A stretch of 32,674 nt of DNA from Clostridia bacterium (GCA_017501145.1 JAFVXL010000027.1:1-32674), one strand, 5' to 3'. Counted from the first letter of the stretch, positions 9,030 through 17,936 are shown. Made by a program: numbers and translations. The notes: a model not told the origin generated them from the letters alone.

Positions 9030-9806
9030 ATGAAAGAATTTTTTGGTTTTGGCGGCTATCAGCGAGTACCCGAAGGTTTTATGTCATGGCAGCATCTCGT
9101 TTTTGTAACTTCACTTATGGTCATTATGGTTGCTCTTGCTATTTACCTTGGCAAGAAATGCAAAAACAGCGATGACAAATCTAAGAACAAGGTGCTTATT
9201 TGGGCAGCTCTACTAATAGACGGATTTGAGCTATTCAAAATAGTGCTTTGCTGTTTCCGTTCGCACGACGCGCTAAACTGGATTTACAACCTTCCTTTAT
9301 TCCTTTGCAGTATTCAGCTTATCACCATACCCGTTGCAGCATTTGCAAAAGGTAGAATCAAGGAAGCCGCGCTTGACTTCGTGCTTATATTCGGAATCCT
9401 TGGCGCAGTTCTCGGCACTTATGGCGCAGGCAACAACTACGGCTCTTATCCCGTACTTTCGTTTGACAACGTAGTTTCGGGCATTACCCACTCTATTTCC
9501 GGCTTTACATCGTTATATATTGCTATTTCGGGCATGGCAAGCATGAAGAAGAAAAATATCGTTATTTCGTTAGGGATCCTCACCTTCTTCTGCGTAGCGG
9601 CGTACGTAGCCAACGTGCTTATTCCATACAACTATATGTTCCTTATGCGTGGCGACGGAACTCCTTACGACATCTTTTACAATCTCGTTGGTGGCAATCC
9701 TGTGCTTTATCCGCTTATAGTAGTTTTGCTGTTCTTTATATACATAGCCGCCTTCTATGCAGTATTTATGTTCGTTCGCAGGAAAAAGGCTGAAAAAAAC
9801 AACTAA
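9030..9806 (+). CDS. YwaF-family integral membrane protein
   Basis: The 258-residue product has about six to seven hydrophobic segments: roughly residues 22-42, 54-72, 85-103, 113-132, 150-170, 178-198 and 225-248. They are joined by short loops, and the C-terminus is basic and cytoplasmic-looking (RRKKAEKNN). The spacing and the motif YNLPLFLCSIQL resemble the YwaF (TIGR02206/TMEM164-like) family, whose biochemical role in bacteria is not known. GAGG lies 5 bases before the ATG. The gene is monocistronic, with its own promoter and a terminator at 9830-9863. Confidence 0.75.
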   Translation: MKEFFGFGGYQRVPEGFMSWQHLVFVTSLMVIMVALAIYLGKKCKNSDDKSKNKVLIWAALLIDGFELFKIVLCCFRSHDALNWIYNLPLFLCSIQLITIPVAAFAKGRIKEAALDFVLIFGILGAVLGTYGAGNNYGSYPVLSFDNVVSGITHSISGFTSLYIAISGMASMKKKNIVISLGILTFFCVAAYVANVLIPYNYMFLMRGDGTPYDIFYNLVGGNPVLYPLIVVLLFFIYIAAFYAVFMFVRRKKAEKNN

Positions 9807-9829
9807 CGTATGTTGAATTTTGCACCAAG

Positions 9830-9863
9830 CCGCGATTGCATTTTTTGCAGTTGCGGTTTTTTT
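9830..9863 (+). terminator. Intrinsic terminator of the YwaF-family gene
   Basis: CCGCGATTGCA (9830-9840) pairs over 11 positions, with two G-T wobbles, with TGCAGTTGCGG (9846-9856), followed by seven T. Confidence 0.85.
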
Positions 9864-9925
9864 GTTAGCTTTAGAAACAAAACGCTTGATTGCCTTCTCT
9901 CCCTTAGACATTACTTGAGCAATAC

Positions 9926-9960
9926 AAAAAAAGCAGAAAACGTAACGTTTCCTGCTTTTT
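9926..9960 (-). terminator. Intrinsic terminator of the ribosomal super-operon
   Basis: A 23-nt near-perfect inverted repeat (9933-9955, GCAG...CTGC with one mismatched pair) is followed on the minus strand by seven T, 22 bp past the rplQ stop. The plus side also ends in T-rich sequence. Confidence 0.85.
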
Positions 9961-9976
9961 GCTTTGTTGTTAAAAA

Positions 9977-10489
9977 TTAAACCAACTCAATGATTGCCAT
10001 TTCAGCTGCGTCACCGCGACGGAAGCCAATCTTGATGATTCTGGTATATCCACCGTAGTTGTTGTTGCTGTTCTTTGCTCTTTCGTCGTACTTGGGAGCA
10101 TACTCATTGAACATCTTCTCGATGAGCGGATGCTTAATGTTATGAGTTCTTTCCTTGAAGGATGCCTTGCTTTCCTTTTGCTGACGAAGCTCGGGGATTT
10201 CGTACAAAACTCTCATAATAGCGCGACGAGCAGCAAGCTTCTTCGGGCCGTCGTTAACGAGCTCTACCTGAATATCCTTGCCCTTAGCGTCTTTACGAGT
10301 TTCTACCTTCTTAACTGTGTCAAGATAGGTGTTGATTGCCTTGGTCAAAAGCTTTTCTGCCATGCGAGAAACTTCTTTTGCTCTTTCCAAGGTTGTCTCT
10401 ATACGTCCGTACCACAACAACTGTGTAGTTTGATTTCTTAAAAGCGCCATTCTTTGGTCGGTCGCTCTACCTAATTTTCTCTGTTCCAT
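9977..10489 (-). CDS. rplQ: 50S ribosomal protein L17
   Basis: The 170-residue product has the L17 start (MEQRKLGRATDQRMALLRNQTTQLL) and the end GGYTRIIKIGFRRGDAAEMAIIELV. It binds 23S rRNA near the exit-tunnel side. It is longer than the common 112-130 residues because of a lysine-rich insertion at about residues 55-125 (KKVETRKDAKGKD... to ...KESKASFKERTHNIKHPL). It is the last gene of the operon, 15 bp after rpoA. Confidence 0.97.
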   Translation of the reverse strand: MEQRKLGRATDQRMALLRNQTTQLLWYGRIETTLERAKEVSRMAEKLLTKAINTYLDTVKKVETRKDAKGKDIQVELVNDGPKKLAARRAIMRVLYEIPELRQQKESKASFKERTHNIKHPLIEKMFNEYAPKYDERAKNSNNNYGGYTRIIKIGFRRGDAAEMAIIELV

Positions 10490-10504
10490 TGTCGTATCTC
10501 CTTA

Positions 10505-11446
10505 TTATTCCTTCTTAAGACCCAAGCCGTAGCTGTTAAGCTTAGCGATAACTTCGTCAAGCGACTTACGACCAAGGTTGCGAACCTTAAGCATATCGTC
10601 TTCGGTTTTCATTGTTAAATCCTCTACCGTATGGATGTTTGCACGCTTTAAGCAGTTGTAGCTGCGAACAGACAAATCCATGTCCTCGATATTCATCTCG
10701 AGAATGTGGCTTTGGGAATTTGATTGCGACTCTTGCATAATAATCCAAGGCTCCTTAGAAAGCGATACGAAAATTCGTATATGCTCCTCAATAGCCTTTG
10801 CTGCAAGTGAAAGTACGTCGCGAGCCGAAAGCGAACCATCAGTCTTAACCTCAATGGTAAGCTTGTCGTAATCTATGCTTTGTCCTACGCGAGTGGTCGT
10901 TACCGAATAGCTTGCCGCCTTAACAGGGGTAAAGATAGAATCTATCGCAATATATCCTATCGGCTGAGAAGCATCCTTGTTATGCTCAGCAACCACGTAA
11001 CCACGGCCTTGTCCAACAACGAGCTCCATACTGAGCTTCGCGCCTTCATCAAGCGTACATATATAAAGGTCGGGGTTAAGAATCTCGATTTCGGGATCCT
11101 GCTCGATATCCGCAGCAGTTACGATACCCGGCTCGTTCTTTTCGATTCTCAAGCTCTTCTTTAAGGTACGGTCAGAGTAGTTAGCCTTAAGGTTGAGTCC
11201 CTTAAGATTCAAGATTATATCTGCAACGTCTTCTTTTACGCCCTTGATTGTGCTGAATTCATGGCTTACGCCCTCAATCATAATTCCAACAACCGCAGTA
11301 CCGGGCAGCGACGACAAAAGCACCCTTCTAAGAGCATTGCCCAAAGTTATACCGTAACCACGCTCCAAAGGCTCTACGACAAACTTTCCATATCTAAAAT
11401 CCGCGCTTTCCTCCAGTGTGATTTCCGGTCTTTCGATTTCCATCAT
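10505..11446 (-). CDS. rpoA: RNA polymerase alpha subunit
   Basis: The 313-residue product contains both domains. The N-terminal assembly domain spans about residues 1-230 (PLERGYGITLGNALRRVLLSSLPG). The C-terminal UP-element and activator-binding domain spans about residues 245-313 (LSVRSYNCLKRANIHTVEDL, KVRNLGRKSLDEV). It dimerises to nucleate beta and beta-prime assembly. AGGAG lies before the first of two tandem ATGs. It is placed between rpsD and rplQ, as in the standard alpha operon. Confidence 0.98.
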   Translation of the reverse strand: MMEIERPEITLEESADFRYGKFVVEPLERGYGITLGNALRRVLLSSLPGTAVVGIMIEGVSHEFSTIKGVKEDVADIILNLKGLNLKANYSDRTLKKSLRIEKNEPGIVTAADIEQDPEIEILNPDLYICTLDEGAKLSMELVVGQGRGYVVAEHNKDASQPIGYIAIDSIFTPVKAASYSVTTTRVGQSIDYDKLTIEVKTDGSLSARDVLSLAAKAIEEHIRIFVSLSKEPWIIMQESQSNSQSHILEMNIEDMDLSVRSYNCLKRANIHTVEDLTMKTEDDMLKVRNLGRKSLDEVIAKLNSYGLGLKKE

Positions 11447-11497
11447 TATAAATCATTCTCCTTATTTAGGTATGCTTTGAATTATATTAAGCTAATA

Positions 11498-12118
11498 TTA
11501 CTTAGAATACAACTCTACGATAAGCTGCTCGTTGATGTTAAGGTCGATATCCTCACGCTTGGGAAGCTCGATAATTTTACCTACGAACGTCTCAGTGTTG
11601 AATTCTACCCACTTCGGCATTACGATCTTAGCTCCACGCAATTCCTTGAACATAGCATTATCTTGCTTGCTTTCCTTAACAGAGATAACGTCGCCAGCCT
11701 TTACGATATAGCTGGGGATATTAACCACTCTGCCATTAACGGTAATATGTCCGTGATTTACAATCTGACGAGATTGAGCGCGGCTGGAGCCGATACCCAT
11801 ACGATATACAACGTTATCAAGTCTGCACTCAAGAAGCATAAGCATATTTTCGCCGGTTACACCCTTGATACGAGTAGCTCTGTCGTAGTACGAACGGAAC
11901 TGCTTTTCGAGCAAGCCGTACGCGCGCTTAGCCTTTTGCTTTTCTCTAAGCTGAACTGCGTATTCAGAATTCTTCTTTCTTGCTGCACCGTGCTGTCCGG
12001 GAGCAACAGGTCTACGCTCCATAGCGCACTTCTTGGTGGTGCAACGTTCACCCTTCAAGAAAAGCTTTTGACCTTCTCTTCTGCACTTTTTGCAATCTGC
12101 ACATGTGATTCTTGCCAT
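11498..12118 (-). CDS. rpsD: 30S ribosomal protein S4, zinc-binding form
   Basis: The 206-residue product is a primary 16S rRNA binder that nucleates 30S assembly. The N-terminus has the C+ zinc site C9-x2-C12-x13-C26-x4-C31, the same numbering as Thermus S4, plus an extra Cys6. The S4 RNA-binding fold follows ([34 protein letters not shown]). In E. coli S4 represses the alpha operon at rpsM; here the rpsM leader is also unusual. It lies 15 bp after rpsK. Confidence 0.97.
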   Translation of the reverse strand: MARITCADCKKCRREGQKLFLKGERCTTKKCAMERRPVAPGQHGAARKKNSEYAVQLREKQKAKRAYGLLEKQFRSYYDRATRIKGVTGENMLMLLECRLDNVVYRMGIGSSRAQSRQIVNHGHITVNGRVVNIPSYIVKAGDVISVKESKQDNAMFKELRGAKIVMPKWVEFNTETFVGKIIELPKREDIDLNINEQLIVELYSK

Positions 12119-12133
12119 AAACTATGCTCCTCC

Positions 12134-12523
12134 TTATACTCTGCGGCGCTTAGGTGCGCGGCATCCGTTGTGCGGGATGGACGAAACGTCGGTAATAGAC
12201 GTAACGGTAAGTCCAACTACCTCAAGAGCGCGAATAGAAGATTCACGTCCGGAGCCGGGGCCCTTTACAAATACGTCAACGCTCTTAAGACCGTGCTCTT
12301 TAGCGGTCATAGCAGCCTTTTCGCAAGCTTGTTGTGCTGCGAACGGGGTGGACTTACGAGAGCCCTTAAATCCCAAAGCGCCTGCGCTGCATTGGCAAAT
12401 AGCGTTACCTTGATCGTCAGTAATAGTAATAAGAGTATTGTTGAAGGAGGACTGGATATGAACCTGTCCCTTATCAATATTCTTGGTAATCTTTTTTCTT
12501 GTAGTAGTCTTTTTAACTGCCAT
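12134..12523 (-). CDS. rpsK: 30S ribosomal protein S11
   Basis: The 129-residue product forms part of the 30S platform near the E site. Visible family motifs are [32 protein letters not shown] and the C-terminal [13 protein letters not shown]. Length is normal. It is 11 bp after rpsM, with AGGAGGC before the ATG. Confidence 0.98.
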   Translation of the reverse strand: MAVKKTTTRKKITKNIDKGQVHIQSSFNNTLITITDDQGNAICQCSAGALGFKGSRKSTPFAAQQACEKAAMTAKEHGLKSVDVFVKGPGSGRESSIRALEVVGLTVTSITDVSSIPHNGCRAPKRRRV

Positions 12524-12534
12524 GATAGTGCCTC

Positions 12535-12903
12535 CTACTTCTTGCTTCTACCAACAGTACGCTTGGGACCCTTGCGAGTTCTTGCGTTCTGCTTAGTGCT
12601 TTGGCCTCTAACGGGCAAGCCTTTACGATGGCGAACGCCCCTATAGCAGCCTATTTCCATAAGCCTTTTGATGTTAAGGGCGTGCTCACGGTGTAAGTCA
12701 CCCTCAGTTTTAACATTATGTTCAATATAGCTTCTAAGCGCGTTAACTTGCTCTTCGGTCAAGTCTTTAACGCGAATATCCGGATCAACTCCGGTCGAAA
12801 GCAAAATTTTATTTGCCAACGGTCTACCAATGCCGTAGATATAGGTAAGAGCTATTTCTACGCGTTTTTCTCTCGGCAAATCAATACCAGCAATTCTTGC
12901 CAC
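12535..12903 (-). CDS. rpsM: 30S ribosomal protein S13 (GTG start)
   Basis: The 122-residue product sits in the 30S head and contacts the P-site tRNA and the large subunit. Motifs are [25 protein letters not shown] and the basic C-terminus [25 protein letters not shown]. The start codon is GTG (complement of 12901-12903), with AAGGAG 8 bases upstream. Among these packed genes it follows the largest gap (122 bp after rpmJ). A GTG start and a leader are features of the S4-regulated rpsM of E. coli. Confidence 0.97.
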   Translation of the reverse strand: MARIAGIDLPREKRVEIALTYIYGIGRPLANKILLSTGVDPDIRVKDLTEEQVNALRSYIEHNVKTEGDLHREHALNIKRLMEIGCYRGVRHRKGLPVRGQSTKQNARTRKGPKRTVGRSKK

Positions 12904-13025
12904 GATTTTTACTCCTTATTGAAAAATTAAATGTTTAAAAATAAATATATGCCTTAGCGCCGCTTTTACATACGCCTGGAATGCTGCGTACGAAAAATAA
13001 GGCGAGTATATTCGATTTTAATTGA
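12904..13025 (-). promoter_or_regulatory. Enlarged rpmJ-rpsM gap, candidate alpha-operon leader
   Basis: This 122-bp gap stands out in an operon where spacings are mostly 2-25 bp. On the minus strand it can form a hairpin with arms TACGC/GCGTA around AGCATTCCAG, followed by an AT-rich run to the GTG start of rpsM. Its position matches the E. coli S4 repression site. I cannot fold a pseudoknot by eye, so regulation is inferred. Confidence 0.35.
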
Positions 13026-13142
13026 CTAACCTTGTCTTTGCTTGTGGTTGGGGTATTTGGAACAAATTACCATAACCTTGCCGTGTCTTTTAATAACCTT
13101 GCATTTGTCACACATCGGTTTTACAGAAGTCCTAACTTTCAT
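13026..13142 (-). CDS. rpmJ: 50S ribosomal protein L36, zinc-binding form
   Basis: The 38-residue product reads [20 protein letters not shown], then [18 protein letters not shown]. The zinc ligands are C11, C14, C27 and H33. The last spacing (C-x5-H) is one residue longer than the usual C-x4-H, giving 38 instead of 37 residues. AGGAG lies 8 bases before the ATG. It is in the standard place between infA and rpsM. Confidence 0.97.
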   Translation of the reverse strand: MKVRTSVKPMCDKCKVIKRHGKVMVICSKYPNHKQRQG

Positions 13143-13160
13143 AACTAAATCTCCTATAAA

Positions 13161-13382
13161 TTAGTTTTTGTTTCTATACGTAATTCTGCCCTTCGTTATA
13201 TCGTAGGGAGACATTTCGATTTTGACAGTATCGCCTTCGAGAATTTTGATATAGTGCATACGAATCTTGCCCGATATCGTACAAGTAACGATATGTCCGT
13301 TACTGAGCCTTACCTTAAATGTCGCATTGCGTAAGCACTCAACTACGGTGCCTTCAGCTTCGATATTATCTTCTCTTGGCAT
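13161..13382 (-). CDS. infA: Translation initiation factor IF-1
   Basis: The 73-residue product is an OB-fold protein that occupies the A site during initiation. Motifs are [40 protein letters not shown] and [14 protein letters not shown]. The start overlaps the end of the upstream KOW gene by 17 bp, implying translational coupling. Confidence 0.97.
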   Translation of the reverse strand: MPREDNIEAEGTVVECLRNATFKVRLSNGHIVTCTISGKIRMHYIKILEGDTVKIEMSPYDITKGRITYRNKN

Positions 13383-13623
13383 TTTGTTCCTCCACTGCCT
13401 TTTTTATTGATATATTATCGTTTGCGTCTACGTGAGTAAGATACTTAAGATGCTTTCGACGCTTTTGCTTGGGGTTATCCACAAGTCTTTTGTCCCCGTC
13501 GCACACTAGTACGAAGTCAGCGGATATTTCCGCAATAACAACGTACAATCTGCCCGTATCATGCCCTTTTAGGCTAACGGCCAGATCTCCAACGGATAAT
13601 TTTATATCGCACAATTTACCCAT
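13366..13623 (-). CDS. KOW-domain (L14e-like) RNA-binding protein
   Basis: The 85-residue product ([20 protein letters not shown]...) has a KOW-type fold: [21 protein letters not shown], then [22 protein letters not shown]. Such genes sit between map and infA in many Clostridia and are thought to bind ribosomal RNA; their exact role is unknown. The frame is open to a TTG at 13641, but that codon lies upstream of the -10 element, so ATG 13623 is chosen. That ATG is exactly 7 bases past the -10, which predicts a leaderless transcript from the internal promoter. There is no Shine-Dalgarno sequence before it. Confidence 0.85.
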   Translation of the reverse strand: MGKLCDIKLSVGDLAVSLKGHDTGRLYVVIAEISADFVLVCDGDKRLVDNPKQKRRKHLKYLTHVDANDNISIKKAVEEQNAKRR

Positions 13624-13629
13624 TTTGTA

Positions 13630-13658
13630 ATTATAGCACAAATTTCAACACTTGTAAA
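13630..13658 (-). promoter_or_regulatory. Internal sigma-A promoter for KOW-infA-rpmJ and downstream genes
   Basis: On the minus strand, TTTACA (13653-13658) and TATAAT (13630-13635) are 17 bp apart, with TGC before the -10. This is one of the best promoters in the window. It lies in the 56-bp gap between map and the KOW start, and predicts transcription beginning at or next to the A of the ATG. Confidence 0.75.
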
Positions 13659-13679
13659 CTATTTTCACGCGAATTGATG

Positions 13680-14423
13680 CTATAATGTTAAAATTTCGAC
13701 ACCGTTCGACGTAATTATTACGGTGTTTTCGTAATGCGCGCTTGGGCTATGATCTCTCGTCCTGCACGTCCAACCGTCTTCGTCTATAACAACGCGATAA
13801 TCTCCGTACGTTATCATAGGCTCGATGGCAAGCGCCATACCCTTTCTGAGAGATATTCCCGATCCTGCCTTACCGTAATTGGGTATGGACGGATCCTCGT
13901 GTAGTTTTCGTCCTATACCGTGCCCAACCATTTCGCGAACAACGCCGTAGTTGTAGCTCTCGGCATAAGCTTGAATTGCGTGAGAAACGTCACCTAGCCT
14001 TGCGCCCGCCTTAACGAACTTAAGACCTTCAAAAAACGACTGCTTGGTTACCTCGATAAGCTTGCGCTTTCCGGGAGACACCTCGCCTACCGCAAACGTT
14101 CTTGCCGCGTCACCGTGAAAGCCGTTCTTGTACGCGCCCACGTCTATGCTTACGATTTCGCCTTCTTTAAGAACCTTGAGCGACGGAAATCCGTGAACGA
14201 CCACGTCATCTACCGAAATACACGTTGCCGCCGGAAACCCACCATATCCCTTAAAGGACGGTATTGCTCCTTCCGACAAGATAATTTCTTCGATAATCGA
14301 GTTAAGCTCCAGCGTCGTTACGCCGGGCTTAACGTAAGGCTCACATTCTCTAAGAGCCTTGCCGACTATCGCGCCGGAAATGCGCATAAGCTCTAATTCT
14401 TCATCACTTTTTATCGTAATCAT
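13680..14423 (-). CDS. map: Methionine aminopeptidase, type I
   Basis: The 247-residue product removes the N-terminal Met from nascent proteins. It has the pita-bread fold residues: His77 in VVVHGFP, and metal ligands Asp94, Asp105 (HGDAARTF), His168 (GHGIGR), Glu201 (AIEPM) and Glu232 (HYENTV). Length is normal for the short bacterial form. Its start overlaps the end of adk by 20 bp. Confidence 0.97.
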   Translation of the reverse strand: MITIKSDEELELMRISGAIVGKALRECEPYVKPGVTTLELNSIIEEIILSEGAIPSFKGYGGFPAATCISVDDVVVHGFPSLKVLKEGEIVSIDVGAYKNGFHGDAARTFAVGEVSPGKRKLIEVTKQSFFEGLKFVKAGARLGDVSHAIQAYAESYNYGVVREMVGHGIGRKLHEDPSIPNYGKAGSGISLRKGMALAIEPMITYGDYRVVIDEDGWTCRTRDHSPSAHYENTVIITSNGVEILTL

Positions 14424-15027
14424 ACAAAGCTTGTTTGATTCTTTCGAATACTTCTTCTATCGTTCCGTGACCGTCAATGTGAGCAAGCTTGTTTTGCTTT
14501 AAGTAATGCTCAGTGACAGGTCTAGTTTCACTCTCGTACACACGAAGCCTTTCGCGTACGACTTCTTCGTTATCGTCCTTACGAACGATAAGCTCGCCGC
14601 CGCAATCGCAAGCCGTATGCGAGTGAATTTTTTTGTTGTAATTTTTACCGCATTTTGAGCAAACCATACGGTTTACAATGCGTTCCACTACCGAGTCCGC
14701 GTCGATTTCGATATTCAAAACGACGTCCACATCGGTAATTTTGTCAAGCGCCTCCGCTTGAGCTAAAGTTCTCGGAAAACCGTCCAGCAAAAAGCCTTTT
14801 TTGCATCCTGACAATTCCATTTTAAGCACATCCATCATGACGTCATCAGGCGCAAGCCTGCCGCGCTCTATATACTGGAGCGCGACAAGTCCTATTTGCG
14901 TTTTTTCTTCAATATTTCTGCGGAGAACTGCTCCCGTAGAAATATGAGGTAATCCGTACATATTCGATATGTGTTCTGCCTGAGTGCCTTTTCCTGCACC
15001 CGGAGGTCCGAATAAAACGATTTTCAT
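14404..15027 (-). CDS. adk: Adenylate kinase with zinc-type LID
   Basis: The 207-residue product catalyses ATP + AMP = 2 ADP. The P-loop is GPPGAGKGT (residues 7-15), and LDGFPRTLAQA carries the AMP-site residues. The LID has four cysteines (C123, C126, C140, C142), as in Gram-positive zinc enzymes. The second pair is C-x-C (ACDCGGEL) rather than C-x2-C, and the loop between pairs is 13 instead of about 16 residues. This shortened LID may alter zinc binding. It follows secY by 33 bp, the standard Gram-positive order. Confidence 0.97.
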   Translation of the reverse strand: MKIVLFGPPGAGKGTQAEHISNMYGLPHISTGAVLRRNIEEKTQIGLVALQYIERGRLAPDDVMMDVLKMELSGCKKGFLLDGFPRTLAQAEALDKITDVDVVLNIEIDADSVVERIVNRMVCSKCGKNYNKKIHSHTACDCGGELIVRKDDNEEVVRERLRVYESETRPVTEHYLKQNKLAHIDGHGTIEEVFERIKQALYDYDKK

Positions 15028-15060
15028 GATTACTCCCTGATTTTTGCTACAGAGCGCTTC

Positions 15061-16398
15061 TTATTTGAGGAAGCCCCTAGTTCTCTTCATCATAAGCAAA
15101 CCTTCGAGCTGCTTGTTAAGCTCGAGCGCTACGGAAACAACGATAAGAAGACCGGTAGCCGTAAACGCATTTATAAGGTCCATATTGCTTATAACGCCTG
15201 CCGTCTGCAATGCTTGGAACACTACCGACGGAACAATTGCGATAATCATAAGGAACAAAGCTCCCCAGAAGGTCAATCTCTTAGAAACCTTGTTAAGATA
15301 CTCAGCCGTTGCTTTGCCCGGTCTAATACCTTGGATAGAGCCGCCGTACTGTTGAAGATTACGAGCGATTTCGTCGGGCTTGAACTGTATGGTCGTATAG
15401 AAGAAGCTAAACGCCATAATAAGCACGCCCAAAAGCACGAAGTACAAAATACTGTCCGTTCCAAGATATGTTGTCCACCATCCGTAGAAGGTTGACGTGT
15501 CACCCAAGCTCTCAGTAGATGCAAACATTCTTGCTATCATCTGCGGGAGGGTAAGAATTGCCGTCGAGAAGATGATGGGCAAAACGCCGTTTGCATTAAC
15601 CTTGATAGGAATATTGCTCGACTGTCCACCGTATTGCTTACGTCCCTTAACCTGCTTAGCGTAGTTTACAACGATTTTGCGTTCTGACAAATCGATAAAT
15701 ACGATAAAGAGGAAAATAAGGATTACGAGCAAAAGGAAGATAAGCAAGCCCCAGAACGCCATCGTTCCATCTTCGCCACCAGCAACGATTTGCTCGATAG
15801 AGCCTGCGATTGCAAGTCCTGCCGATGCAACGATACCTACGAAGATTATAAGGCTTATGCCGTTACCTACGCCAAGCTCGGTGATTCTGTCGCCAAGCCA
15901 CATGGTTACCATAGAGCCAGCTACGAGCATTGCTGCTACGAATACTGCGATCCAAACCTGACTGTCTTGTGCGGTAAAGATGCCGTCGCTAATTCCGCCG
16001 CCTTGCACCCAGCTGATTGCGATACCCACTGCTTGCAAAATAGCAAGAGCGAGCGTTGCAATCTTAGTTACGAGCGCAATCTTCTTTCTGCCGTCCTCGC
16101 CCTGACGCGACCAACGCTCAAGGGCAGGAATAGCTACCGTAAGAAGCTGAACTATAATAGAAGCGTTGATGTAAGGCGATATACCAAGCGCAAGGAAAGC
16201 TCCGTTTGCAAGAGCGTTACCACCGATTTGCGACATAAGATTCATCAATGTGTCGCTTTCGGCAATGAGAGCTTCGCCGCTGATACCCGGTATAGGCAAC
16301 CAGCATCCAAGACGATAAATGAACAAAAGTCCGATAGTAATAAGGATTTTGTTTCTTATCTCCTTGTTCTTAAATGCATTGATGAGGTTTCTAAACAT
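15061..16398 (-). CDS. secY: Protein translocase subunit SecY
   Basis: The 445-residue product is the channel subunit of SecYEG, with about ten transmembrane segments. Family motifs include GCWLPIPGI near the N-terminus, ALGISPYINASIIVQLL, the cytoplasmic loop YAKQVKGRKQYGGQSSNIP and the conserved QYGGSIQGIRPGKATAEYL. Its start overlaps the rplO stop by one base (TAATG). Confidence 0.98.
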   Translation of the reverse strand: MFRNLINAFKNKEIRNKILITIGLLFIYRLGCWLPIPGISGEALIAESDTLMNLMSQIGGNALANGAFLALGISPYINASIIVQLLTVAIPALERWSRQGEDGRKKIALVTKIATLALAILQAVGIAISWVQGGGISDGIFTAQDSQVWIAVFVAAMLVAGSMVTMWLGDRITELGVGNGISLIIFVGIVASAGLAIAGSIEQIVAGGEDGTMAFWGLLIFLLLVILIFLFIVFIDLSERKIVVNYAKQVKGRKQYGGQSSNIPIKVNANGVLPIIFSTAILTLPQMIARMFASTESLGDTSTFYGWWTTYLGTDSILYFVLLGVLIMAFSFFYTTIQFKPDEIARNLQQYGGSIQGIRPGKATAEYLNKVSKRLTFWGALFLMIIAIVPSVVFQALQTAGVISNMDLINAFTATGLLIVVSVALELNKQLEGLLMMKRTRGFLK

Positions 16399-16844
16399 TA
16401 TAACACCTCAACTTTGCCACCAATCTTTTCGATTTTCTCCTTAGCAGCTTCCGTGAACTTATTAGCCTTAACGGTAACCTTCTTAGTAAGTTCGCCGTTA
16501 CCCAAAATTTTAAGTCCGTACTGTTCGATTTTTTTGATAAGTCCCTTTTCTTTAAGGATTTCTGCGCTAACTTCGTCGCCGTCATTGAAATATTCTTCGA
16601 TTAAGCTAACGTTGATAGTAGTGTAAACCTTCTTCCAAGCATTGTCAAAGCCTCTTTTGGGAAGTCTACGAGCGAGGGGCATCTGGCCGCCTTCGAAGCC
16701 GACTCTTACGCCGCCGCCGCTACGTGCCCATTGACCCTTGTGGCCCTTTGTAGAGGTTTTTCCAAGTCCGGAACCGATACCGCGACCTACTCTCTTGGGA
16801 GCGGTCTTAGAACCGGGAGCGGGAGATAAAGTGTGCATCTTCAT
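16398..16844 (-). CDS. rplO: 50S ribosomal protein L15
   Basis: The 148-residue product has the basic glycine-rich L15 N-terminus ([48 protein letters not shown]) and a C-terminal [23 protein letters not shown]. It is a late-assembling 23S rRNA binder. It is one base after rpmD. Confidence 0.97.
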   Translation of the reverse strand: MKMHTLSPAPGSKTAPKRVGRGIGSGLGKTSTKGHKGQWARSGGGVRVGFEGGQMPLARRLPKRGFDNAWKKVYTTINVSLIEEYFNDGDEVSAEILKEKGLIKKIEQYGLKILGNGELTKKVTVKANKFTEAAKEKIEKIGGKVEVL

Positions 16845-16845
16845 A

Positions 16846-17028
16846 CTAAATTTCCTCCACTGTTACAAGATGTTTAACAACGTAAATCATGCCTCTTACA
16901 GCATCGTTGTCAGGTCTTACAACAAACGAACGAATCTTCTTAAGACCGAGAGCTTCTACAGTTCTCTTTTGCTTTTCAAGGCATCCGTTTGTGCTCTTAA
17001 TAAGTGTAATCTTCAATTGCTTTTCCAT
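16846..17028 (-). CDS. rpmD: 50S ribosomal protein L30
   Basis: The 60-residue product matches bacterial L30: [53 protein letters not shown]. It lies between rpsE (11 bp) and rplO (1 bp), as in the standard spc order. Confidence 0.95.
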   Translation of the reverse strand: MEKQLKITLIKSTNGCLEKQKRTVEALGLKKIRSFVVRPDNDAVRGMIYVVKHLVTVEEI

Positions 17029-17039
17029 AATGCACCGCC

Positions 17040-17552
17040 TTAACCGAGAATTTCTTCCACGGAAAGTCCGCGGAGCGCAGCGATCGTTTCGGGCGAACGC
17101 AACGCCTTAAGTCCTTCGAAGGTAGCCTTTACGGTGTTGATGGGGTTACGCGAACCGTAGCTCTTGGTGGTGATATTCTTGATACCTGCAAGCTCTACTA
17201 CAGCACGAACGCTGCTTCCTGCGATAACTCCGCGTCCTTCGGGAGCCGGCATAAGGATAACCTGGCTCTTGCCGTACTTACCAACTACTTCGTGAGGAAT
17301 CGTGCTTTCGCCGATTGCAACCTTAATCATATTACGGCGTGCAATTTGTTCTGCCTTCTTGATAGCCTCGGGAACCTCGGTAGCCTTTCCGCTTCCGATA
17401 CCAATACCGCCCTTGCCGTCGCCAACAACCACAAGCGCTGCAAAACGCATATTGCGTCCGCCCTTAACTACCTTGGTTATGCGGTTAACGCCAACGAGTC
17501 TGGTTTGAATTCCGTCGTCCTGCTTAACAATTTCTTGTTCTCTCTTTGCCAT
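17040..17552 (-). CDS. rpsE: 30S ribosomal protein S5
   Basis: The 170-residue product contributes to decoding fidelity. It has the double-stranded-RNA-binding N-terminal domain ([27 protein letters not shown]) and the S5 C-terminal domain ([38 protein letters not shown]). AGGAGG precedes the ATG. It is 9 bp after rplR. Confidence 0.98.
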   Translation of the reverse strand: MAKREQEIVKQDDGIQTRLVGVNRITKVVKGGRNMRFAALVVVGDGKGGIGIGSGKATEVPEAIKKAEQIARRNMIKVAIGESTIPHEVVGKYGKSQVILMPAPEGRGVIAGSSVRAVVELAGIKNITTKSYGSRNPINTVKATFEGLKALRSPETIAALRGLSVEEILG

Positions 17553-17561
17553 AATACCCTC

Positions 17562-17924
17562 CTAAAACTCAAGACCAGCTTCTCTTGCGCCATCGGCGAG
17601 AGCCTTAACTCTTCCGGTGTACAAGTAGCCGCCACGGTCAAACACAACCTTCTTAACGCCGGCTGCGATTGCGCGCTCTGCGATAAACTTACCTACTGCC
17701 TTAGCTGCTTCGGTCTTGGTCATGTCCTTCACGTCAATACCCTTAGCGATTGTCGAACCGGATGCAAGGGTTACGCCCTTAGCGTCGTCGATAATCTGAG
17801 CATAGATGTGAGAAGTGCTGCGATAAACGCAAAGACGGGGCATTTCAGCAGTACCTTTAAGGTGTGCTCTGATTCTAAGATGTCTCTTAGCTCTTACGCT
17901 GTTTTTATTAATCTTACCTATCAT
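17562..17924 (-). CDS. rplR: 50S ribosomal protein L18
   Basis: The 120-residue product binds 5S rRNA with L5. It has the basic N-terminus [39 protein letters not shown] and the ending [28 protein letters not shown]. It is 12 bp after rplF, with AGGAGG before the ATG. Confidence 0.97.
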   Translation of the reverse strand: MIGKINKNSVRAKRHLRIRAHLKGTAEMPRLCVYRSTSHIYAQIIDDAKGVTLASGSTIAKGIDVKDMTKTEAAKAVGKFIAERAIAAGVKKVVFDRGGYLYTGRVKALADGAREAGLEF

Positions 17925-17936
17925 AATGCCCTCCTA

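Noticed and set aside
11261..12646. Plus-strand 461-codon frame over rpoA, rpsD, rpsK and rpsM
   Set aside because: It crosses four conserved genes in antisense. The biased codon use of ribosomal genes leaves few antisense stops.
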